From: Helianthus annuus
Taxonomy: Eukaryota > Streptophyta > Magnoliopsida > Asterales > Asteraceae
Direction of reading: 5' to 3'
Assembly: GCF_002127325.2 (NCBI RefSeq)
Contig: NC_035449.2
Span: forward strand, 83,485,657-83,549,656
Length of the DNA stretch: 64,000 bases
The position numbers and the translations under genes are program-made. How positions within the stretch are numbered: the stretch's first letter is position 1; the number at the start of each line of letters is the position of its first letter. The notes beneath the pieces are model-generated. The model was not told the DNA's origin and searched no databases. It saw nothing but the letters and a program-made list of their open reading frames with translations. This document shows, piece after piece, positions 56,697 through 64,000 of this stretch.

Positions 56697-58449
56697 TGAT
56701 GTGCGTGAAGTGTAATATAATTTAGGTGTATATTTTAAGCCCTTTTACACTTTTTTAGCCAAGTTTTAAATTTATAAAACACGATATTTACTAACACTAA
56801 ACACACATATTGGCAAGTGCACCCATCGTGGACGTAGTATAGTGTTTGTAAGATACCGAGGTCGTCCAAGGACACAAGAGCTTTTAGTACCGGTTTATCC
56901 TCAACGTCTAATCAAATCAAAAAAGTTAGAAAAAAGATTTTTAAACTAGAAAAATAAAACTAACTAAAATGCTGAAAAGTAAAATAAAAGTAAAAACAGA
57001 TAGACAAGATGAATCACTTGGATCCGACTCGTGTGTAGTGTAACATTTGATTATTTTCGCACTTTTGCACTTGTTTAAGAGATTATCTTAGTTATTGTAG
57101 TAGGCCCCTTTTTTGAAGGTGACGTTACCCTCAACCCAGTAGTTTGAGTCAGCAAGGATACAACCCTAAAGGGTCGGATTATTGAAAGATAATTAATTAA
57201 GTTATTAATACATAATGTGGTAGGCCCCTCTTTTGAAGGCGACGTTACCCTCGGCTAAGTAGTCTGAGTCAGCAAGGATACAGTCCTAAGTAGTCGGGTT
57301 AAAGTTTTAATAGTAGTTTAACTTATGAGGGGGTCAAAGAGTTTGGACCCCCGCCATCCAATACTGTTGGGTGTTGAAGGAGGTCCTACTAAATTTGACC
57401 CAAGTCCTTTGCAGGATCTATACACTTAACAATGGCAAGACTCCTACCAAACTGTTCCCTTAACCCTCGACCAGGTAGCCAACATACCTCCATATAGACC
57501 GTGGAGATATGAATGGTGAAAATCTCTTATTTTATATAGACAGTAAAATAATGCCAAGACACCACGAACAAACGATAAGGAGGAATCACCTTCAACATAA
57601 GAAACTAGTTATTAAAGTCATTAATACATAACCAATTAAAAAGTGCAAAAGATTAAAAGTAAAAAGTATTACACTAAACACTTGTCTTCACCAAGTGATG
57701 TAAGAGACTTAGGCAAACATGGCCTTTGATTGTCAAGAACTCATACGATCAATCTTGGATCCCGAGACGACTCACACACTCTATGATGGACAATGGATGA
57801 TGGTGGTGGATGATGGTGTTGTGATGGTGGTGGGTGGTGGGTGGTGGGTGAAGTGTGAGAGAGGTGGTGTGCCAAGGGATGAGTTGCAAGAGCTCCAAGC
57901 ACTCCTATTTATAGGCTGAACAGAAGCTCGGGCATGGCCCCGTGTCCATCCTCCTCTCTTTCTTCATTAAATGCAGTTTGTCTGCATTAGTTGACCACGC
58001 CCCCGTGTCCGCTGAGCATGACCCCGTGTGCAGAAGCATACCTGTACTATCACGATTTGCCTGGATTCCGCGAATCTTATAGTTGACCACGGCCCCGTGT
58101 CCGCAGAGCACGGCCCCGTGGTGGGCGATGGAAGCTTCTACAACTTTGTCTTTTCTGCTGACACTTGGGCACGCCCCCGTGCTCATTGAGCACAGGGCGT
58201 GTTCAGCCCTCTGTTTCCTTGTTTTACTTGGGAAGATGCTGTCGGGAGGCCGGGCATGCCACGTTTGTCCCTTTTCTTGTATTTATGTTAGATTTAGCTG
58301 TCTTTTTGCTTCTTTTGTTTACTTGAGCTCATTTAATCCAAAAAATACAAAAGGAAGACAAAAGCACACGTTTCCAACATTAGTACTAAAAAAGGGTTAG
58401 TTTTATGCCACAATTGATGTAATTTATATGTTGTTTTTTGTGCACATCA
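56697..58449 (-). repeat. 3' LTR of Athila 2
   Basis: 1753 bp, TGATGTGCGTGAAG...GTGCACATCA. It has the same 121-bp internal duplication (about 57101 and 57221) and seven GC-rich dyads. It carries a 45-60 bp block near 58034-58085 absent from the Athila 1 LTR but present in the Athila 2 5' LTR. Confidence 0.92.
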
Positions 58450-60470
58450 AATACCCCCACACTTGAATCTTTGTTTGTCCTCAAGAAAAACTCTTTATAA
58501 TGTGGCTTTTTCACTCCCAAATGGAATGGGTAGAAGAGAAGGTTTTTGGGCTTGTCATAGAGTGTCAGGATTTCCAAGATTCTTTATTAAGTTTTATATT
58601 TATTTATTTAAAATCCTATTCATCATGATTTATTAAAAATGTTTCATAATATAAATTACTTATTAGGGCATAACATGCCTATCTAAAATTCCATTTACAT
58701 ACAAGTTCACATACCTCACGGGGGATTACTCAACACTCGGCCGAAGGTGTATTTTTAGTGAATCTCTCGAGAGCGGCATGAAACTTACTCCTACCATAAG
58801 CTTGCCAAGCAATCAATCCTCCTCCTTTTTAACTATAGACCTTTGTAGATATCAAGAGGACTTTTCGGGTGAAGGGTCAGGCTTGGGCTAAAGGTGGGTG
58901 GTTGGGTTAGTGGTTAGTAAAAGGGCGAATAGCGTAAAAAGCGTCGGTTTTTGAAAGACTTTTTATTTTTGACAATTTATTTTATTTTGATGAACCATTT
59001 CTTTCAAACAAAGTTATTTTTGATAAACTTGTTTGTTTATTTGGTTTCATCATAATTTTTTTCATAAGTCATAAGAAAAACCGAGCTTTGTTACTAAAAG
59101 AAAGGGTTGAAATAAAAAAAAGGGTTTAGGTGGGTAAAAGGGTGTTTGTTTTGGGTTAAGAAATGAAAAGGTTTAGGCTCAAAGGGGTTAACTAGGGGGA
59201 TTTTGGGTATGTGGTAAAAAAAAGGGAAATAATGGTGTAGAAAGAAAAAGGGTTAGTCCTAATGCCTCCATCATTTACTTTCTCGGGTCTAAGTTGGTAA
59301 GGACCGGGAATGCATTATCGTGGCAAGTTCTAGAGTCGTAAGAACCAAGCGGCTATTCACACAAGAAAAAAAATGAGCATTTAGTGTAAAGATATGTATT
59401 TGTATGCTCAATAAAGGCTCAAAACTCACTTTTGTTGGAATGGATTTTTATGTGATCAAGTATATATAATCAAATTTTAACTAAGTTTGTCATGCCGTTT
59501 CATAATTTTCTTATGTTGGTTCTTTTTATCACGACGCTATCAGTTGTAAATTTGTAAAAATATAACCTTTTTAGAATTTGAAATTCCCAACTTAAAATTA
59601 GACAAATAAAAAAAATGAAAATTTTTGAAAAAAAAAATTGGGGTGATTAGCGGTTCCAATATAGTTTTGTGTAAGGCTTGTTAATTAGGACATGCAAGTT
59701 TCAAGGTTTTAGCATCCCCCCCCCCCACACACACACATAAATTACACATTGTCCTTAATGTGTCCCAAAAATAAGTTTTTAAGTTGATTGAATGTGTAAG
59801 AAGGTGTGAAAAACAAAATTTCATGTTACTGGTACTCTGGACACGGCCCCGTGGTGACCGGGCACGGCCCCGTGTTCAAGTGCCAGTAACAAAAGTTTGT
59901 AAAAAGAAACAGAAGCCTGGACACGGGGGCGTGTTCAGTGAACACGGCCCGTGTCCAGTTACCTGAACTGGGCATTTTCGGGGTCGTGTTGAGCGAACAC
60001 GGCCCGTGCTGAACTTGCTGTAGTGAAGAAATTTTTGTCGGGAAGCTCTGTTTTCGTGCATGGGGTGCTGTTTCTCATTTCCCTTGTCATCCTTCACCAT
60101 CCCGAGTGTGTTTTACCCATTAAAACATCATCCAAACACCAAATTAACTAAAACCATCATTCATTAAACCATAGAGAGAATTACAAAATATTCCTAGAAA
60201 ATTGAAAACAAAGAAGAAAAATAAAAGTTAAAAGTCCTAAACTAGATAGGTCAAGTGATATATAAAATTATCATAAGGAGTTCTACTTTTTCATTAAGAA
60301 CCAAAATCCCGGAAATAGTTTTCCGGTATTGAGAAGTGTAGTAGGACTCTCGGCCGAGGGTTATTTCCTAGATGTTGTTAAAGCCATTCTTCTATCTCTC
60401 TTGGGAGGAAGAAGGCGGCTTCATTTTCCTCAACATTTTGTGGAGGAGGAGAAACACCAACCGGGACCCC

Positions 60471-60821
60471 TTATAATATATAGCGAGGAGGTCCCAGGTG
60501 TATGGTGTACCACTCGGCTGGTAGGATGACTTCAGGCACCACGTTCCATGCCCTTTGGGTTACTATTGGCACCAAAGGCGGAAATGCGAGAATGTTCAAC
60601 CTTTGGTGCAAGAGGTTGACCTCCCGGAGACACCCTTCCAGTCCCACCGTTAAGGGATTGATACGGTCGACCAATGCTTCTTCCACCCCCGTCATTTCAT
60701 CAATAGCCTCTCTTAAAGCGTAAACATAGTTTACAAGAGAGTCTTCCGCCGTTGATGACCTCCTCCCCTGTCGGTTGTTCCTTGAGTGAGATGAAGACGT
60801 TCTGCTTGTTCTACTCGCCAT
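60471..60821 (-). CDS. Unknown ORF of Athila 2 (basic N-terminus)
   Basis: About 116 codons from MASRTSRTSSSHSRN. The frame is open further upstream to 60911, but that part only reads through GC-rich dyads. The N-terminus is Ser/Arg-rich and basic; the middle looks helical (LVNYVYALREAIDEM); it ends VILPAEWYTIHLGPPRYIL. No domain recognised. It lies in the envelope-side half of the element. Confidence 0.4.
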   Translation of the reverse strand: MASRTSRTSSSHSRNNRQGRRSSTAEDSLVNYVYALREAIDEMTGVEEALVDRINPLTVGLEGCLREVNLLHQRLNILAFPPLVPIVTQRAWNVVPEVILPAEWYTIHLGPPRYIL

Positions 60822-61262
60822 TCTCGGAAAACAGACTGAAAAGAGCTCAATTTTTATGAAACAGTACCTCGGACACGGCCCCGTGTTCAATGAACACGGC
60901 CTCGTGTCCAATTGTCTGAAGGTTTTTAAAGCAAGGAATCTTGGAGTTTTAAATTATTTTTTTTAATTTGTAGGTTAATTTTAAGCATAAATAATTCAAA
61001 ACAAAGTTGTATAACTTGTTTTAAGCAAGATTCCTTGAATAATAACATTACAAACATCACAATAAAGGTTGGAATTATGAAGCTTCCAAGCTTTAATGGA
61101 GGTAGTGATTGAAAATTGAAGAAGAAGGCAATGAACAAAATTGGAAAAGACAAGATGGTTGTTGGGAACCTTCTTTTAGAACATACCTAGGATGGTATGA
61201 GTGAAGATACCAGAAATCTCTGTATTTTGAAGTGGTCCAAATGAGCAGGAATCTTGCTGCAT

Positions 61263-61982
61263 TTATAGAAAATGACAACACGCTGCACACGGCCCCGTGT
61301 TGGCTGGACACGGCCCCTTGTGCAAACAAAGTCCTGACACATTTTGTCTGTATTCTGATGAAATCATAAGAGAATCTTTTTGGTGGACACGGGGGCGTGT
61401 TGACCTGGGCAAGGCCCCGTGTCTGGAAGCTGTCTTATGGAGTTTGTCTATTTTTTTAAGGAACTTATCCGGATCGGGCGGTTCCTTACTGTATGGAACA
61501 ACCCCAAAGTGCCTAAGATACCTTAATTGCTCTAGATTAAGACGAGAACGCAAGAGGTTGTCGGTGAGGGTGATTCCTATGCTAAATGTAGGTGGATAAG
61601 TCCAACCCTTTCCCGGGCTCTCGTTAAAGAAGGTGTATGCCGAATCGCTCAGGTTTATGTATGCACCGAACGAAGTCGATAGAGAGTCCTTCACGACACA
61701 ATCGGCACAGGGACGACTATCGATCAAGTCCTCGCTAGAGTTGGAGGTATCATCGGGAATATCAGAGTTGTTTGAATGCGATCCCAACAATTCGTCTTTG
61801 GTATCATCTTGAGATGGATCACAAAAATCCATCCTAAGTTCTTTTAACCAATTAAGAATTAGATCTTCTAGTTGAAATAGTTCATTAAGAAGCATTTCTC
61901 CTAAAATGTCCGGTTGGGCGCATTCGAGGGAGATATAGGGATTATTTTTACTTTCGCCCCTCTTAAGGATACAGGGAAACAA
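61263..61982 (-). CDS. Unknown acidic ORF of Athila 2
   Basis: 239 codons. The first 200 look protein-like: LNELFQLEDLILNWLKEL helix, an acidic Ser/Asn-rich linker, then SFGAYINLSDSAYTFFNESP and a Leu-rich helical stretch (RSRLNLEQLRYLRHFGVVPY). The last 40 codons run through two GC-rich dyad pairs (RSTRPRVHQ, KGPCPANTGPCA), so the native end is unclear. No gag or pol motif. Function unknown. Confidence 0.4.
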   Translation of the reverse strand: MFPCILKRGESKNNPYISLECAQPDILGEMLLNELFQLEDLILNWLKELRMDFCDPSQDDTKDELLGSHSNNSDIPDDTSNSSEDLIDSRPCADCVVKDSLSTSFGAYINLSDSAYTFFNESPGKGWTYPPTFSIGITLTDNLLRSRLNLEQLRYLRHFGVVPYSKEPPDPDKFLKKIDKLHKTASRHGALPRSTRPRVHQKDSLMISSEYRQNVSGLCLHKGPCPANTGPCAACCHFL

Positions 61983-62389
61983 TGGGTCTATATAGTGGGG
62001 CTAATAATTCAGAAAAAAAAAACATTTTAATTCTTCATGAGAGCCTCCACATATTTGAAACCACGTACCATAAGAGTGCCGAAAGTAAAAAGTATCAGTA
62101 TCACTCATGTTTGTGTCAGAAATTACCAACCGTCGGGATCTTACGGTTCTGTTTTCAGCAACTGAATCTTGGGCACGGGGGCTTGTTGAGTGGGCACGGC
62201 CCCGTGTTCAGCTTACTGTCTGACTGAAATAGGATTGCCAGTTCCAAAGATTGGGCACGGGGCGTGTTCAGCGGGCACGAACCGTGTTGAGTTCTACATA
62301 AGCTGAAAAATTAAGAAAATCCTAAAAAATAAAAAACAAAATAAAAAAAATTATTAGGCCGTTGATTCCTAACTTTCTTAAAATCCTTG

Positions 62390-62409
62390 TGTCCCCGGCA
62401 ACGACGCCA
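62390..62409 (-). other. Primer-binding site of Athila 2
   Basis: Minus strand TGGCGTCGTTGCCGGGGACA, near-identical to the tRNA-Asp-type site, just inside the 5' LTR. Confidence 0.88.
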
Positions 62410-62415
62410 AAAACT

Positions 62416-64000
62416 TGATGTGCGTGAAGTGTAATATAATTTAGGTGTATATTTTAAGCCCTTTTACACTTTTTTTAGCCAAGTTTTAAATTTATAAAAC
62501 ACGATATTTACTAACACTAAACACACATATGGGCAAGTGCACCCATCGTGGACGTAGTATAGTGTTAGTAAGATACCGAGGTCGTCCAAGGACACAAGAG
62601 CTTTTAGTACTGGTTTATCCTCAACGTCTAATCAAATCAAAAAAGTTAGAAAAAGATTTTTAAACTAGAAAAATAAAACTAACTAAAATGCTGAAAAGTA
62701 AAATAAAAGTAAAAACAGATAGACAAGATGAATCATTTGGATCCGACTCGTGTGTAGTGTAACCTTTGATTATTTTCGCACTTTTGCACTTGTTTAAGAG
62801 ATTATCTTAGTTATTGTAGTAGGCCCCTCTTTTGAAGGTGACGTTACCATCAACCCAGTAGTTCGAGTCACCAAGGATACAATCCTAAAAGGTCGGATTA
62901 TTGAAAGAAAATTAATTAAGTTATTAATGCATAATGTGGTAGGCCCCTCTTTTGAAGGCGACGTTACCCTCGGCTAAGTAGTCTGAGTTAGCAAGGATAC
63001 AGTCGTAAGTAGCCGGGTTAAAGTTTTAATAGTAGTTTAACTTATGTGGGGGTTAAAGGGTTTGGACCCCCGCCATCCAATACCATTGGGTATTGAAGGA
63101 GGTCCTGCTAAAATTGACCCAGGTCCTTTGCAGGATCTATACACTGAACAATGGCAAGACTCTTACCAAACCGTTCCCTTAACCCCCGACCAGGTAGCCA
63201 ACATACCTCCATATAGACCGTGTAAATATGAATGGTGAAAACCTTTAATTTTATATAGACGGTAAAATAATGCCAAGACACCACGAACAAACGATAAGGA
63301 AGAATCACCTTCAACATATGAAACTAGTTATTAAAGTCATTAATGCATAACCAATTAAAAAGTGCAAGAGATTAAAAATAAAAAGTATTACACTAAACAC
63401 TTGTCTTCACCAAGTGATGTAAGAGACTTAGGCAAACATGACCTTTGATTGTCAAGAACTCTTACGATCAATCTTGGATCCCGAGACGACTCACACACTC
63501 TATGATGGACAACGGATGATGGTGGTGGATGATGGTGGTGGATGATGGTGTTGTGATGGTGGTCGGTGGTGGGTGAAGTGTGAGAGAGGTGGTGTGTGCC
63601 AAGGGATGAGTTGCAAGAGCTCCAAGCACTCCTATTTATAGGCTGAACAGAAGCTTGGGCATGGCCCCGTGTCCATTGGGCACGGCCCCGTGTCCATCCT
63701 CCTCTCTTTCTTCATTAAATGCAGTTTGTTTGCATTAGTTGACCACGCCCCCGTGTCCGCTGAGCACGACCCCGTGTGCAGAAGCATATCTGTACTATCA
63801 AGATTGGCCTGGATTCCGCGAATCTTATAGTTAACCACGGCCCCGTGTCCGCTGAGCACGGCCCCGTGGTGGGCGATGGAAGCTTCTACAACTTTGTCTT
63901 TTCTGCTGACACTTGGGCACGCCCCCGTGCTCATTGAGCACGGGGCGTGTTCAGCCCTCTGTTTCCTTGTTTTGCTTGGGAAGATGATGTCGGGAGGCCG
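62416..64000 (-). repeat. 5' LTR of Athila 2 (partial)
   Basis: Starts TGATGTGCGTGAAG and is collinear with 56697 onward to the window end. The GATGGTGGTG tract is longer here (about 63515-63565) than in the sister LTR. Eight GC-rich dyads lie between 63655 and 63955. Confidence 0.92.

Larger units (their letters stand above)
56697..64000 (-). mobile_element. Athila element 2, non-autonomous, 5' LTR runs out of window
   Basis: 3' LTR 56697-58449, PPT from 58450, PBS 62390-62409 and 5' LTR 62416 to beyond 64000. The internal 3.9 kb has no gag, protease, RT or integrase. Bases 58450-59770 are collinear with 46343-47700 of Athila 1, so the 3' segment is shared, while 59771-62390 is different and has two unknown ORFs. 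It likely depended on an autonomous Athila. Confidence 0.87.

Noticed and set aside
55454..63238. Plus-strand ORF of 63-64 codons present in two Athila LTRs (55454-55645, 63044-63238)
   Set aside because: The third LTR copy (about 57325-57516) has an in-frame stop, and most differences between the two open copies change the amino acid, so there is no sign of coding selection.
45700..63934. Many ORFs with GHG, TGPCP or HGAVPSGHG-like repeats
   Set aside because: These are translations of the GC-rich dyads in different frames and occur on both strands.
1..64000. tRNA, rRNA, snoRNA or microRNA genes
   Set aside because: None could be supported by eye; the only tRNA-related sequences are PBS matches.

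Overview
The window is plant nuclear DNA made almost entirely of LTR retrotransposons, many nested in one another, with one clear host gene. The families seen are a Tat-type Ty3/gypsy element with a spliced antisense gene, Tekay-type chromoviruses with 3-4 kb LTRs and a long acidic Pro-rich ORF before gag, and Athila elements. This mix points to a large-genome eudicot, most likely Asteraceae. That assignment is inference from element types; no diagnostic host locus was seen.

Layout. (1) 1-10123: most of a Tat-lineage element on the minus strand (LTR 9714-10123, PBS, gag-pro-RT-RNaseH-RNaseH-INT with one 1-base frameshift). A three-exon antisense gene of the Transposase_28 'putative gypsy type transposon' type lies downstream of pol on the plus strand. 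(2) 10124-37172: a nest. A Tekay-like LTR (10124-12462 plus 36534-37172) is split by a minus-strand element with 3.2-3.6 kb LTRs and no coding capacity (12463-36533, LARD-like). That element is split by a degenerate Tekay chromovirus (16990-31669, target duplication AGTCT). The 3' LTR of the chromovirus is split by a 405-bp TRIM (19034-19438, duplication TTTTT). The 3' LTR of the outer element holds a 396-bp solo LTR (13378-13773, duplication TTACC). The two youngest insertions have intact empty sites in the sister LTRs. (3) 37173-45638: low-copy-looking DNA with two Helitron-type 3' ends, a hAT-type non-autonomous element with an 8-bp duplication, a Copia-like LTR end, an intact ATL-type RING-H2 ubiquitin-ligase gene (40728-41453, minus), a LINE fragment and broken exons of an unrecognised host gene. 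(4) 45639-64000: two Athila elements on the minus strand. The first keeps decayed pol and a truncated 3' LTR; the second keeps LTRs, PBS and PPT but has unknown ORFs in place of gag-pol.

The most notable signals are: an array of ten short hairpins with paired compensatory changes in the 5' leader of the inner Tekay element (27761-27971); a 92-bp GT-AG intron candidate in the gag of that element; an 86-bp piece of its own LTR copied into its integrase region between microhomologies; and a dispersed GC-rich dyad (core CACGGCCCCGTG, about 59 copies, usually in pairs spaced about 21 bp) confined to the Athila block.

The elements share no pathway. Each autonomous type once supplied capsid, protease, RT/RNase H and integrase for its own copying, and the LARD-like, TRIM and second Athila elements have only the cis-acting parts (LTRs, PBS, PPT). 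The RING-H2 gene is the only apparently intact cellular gene.
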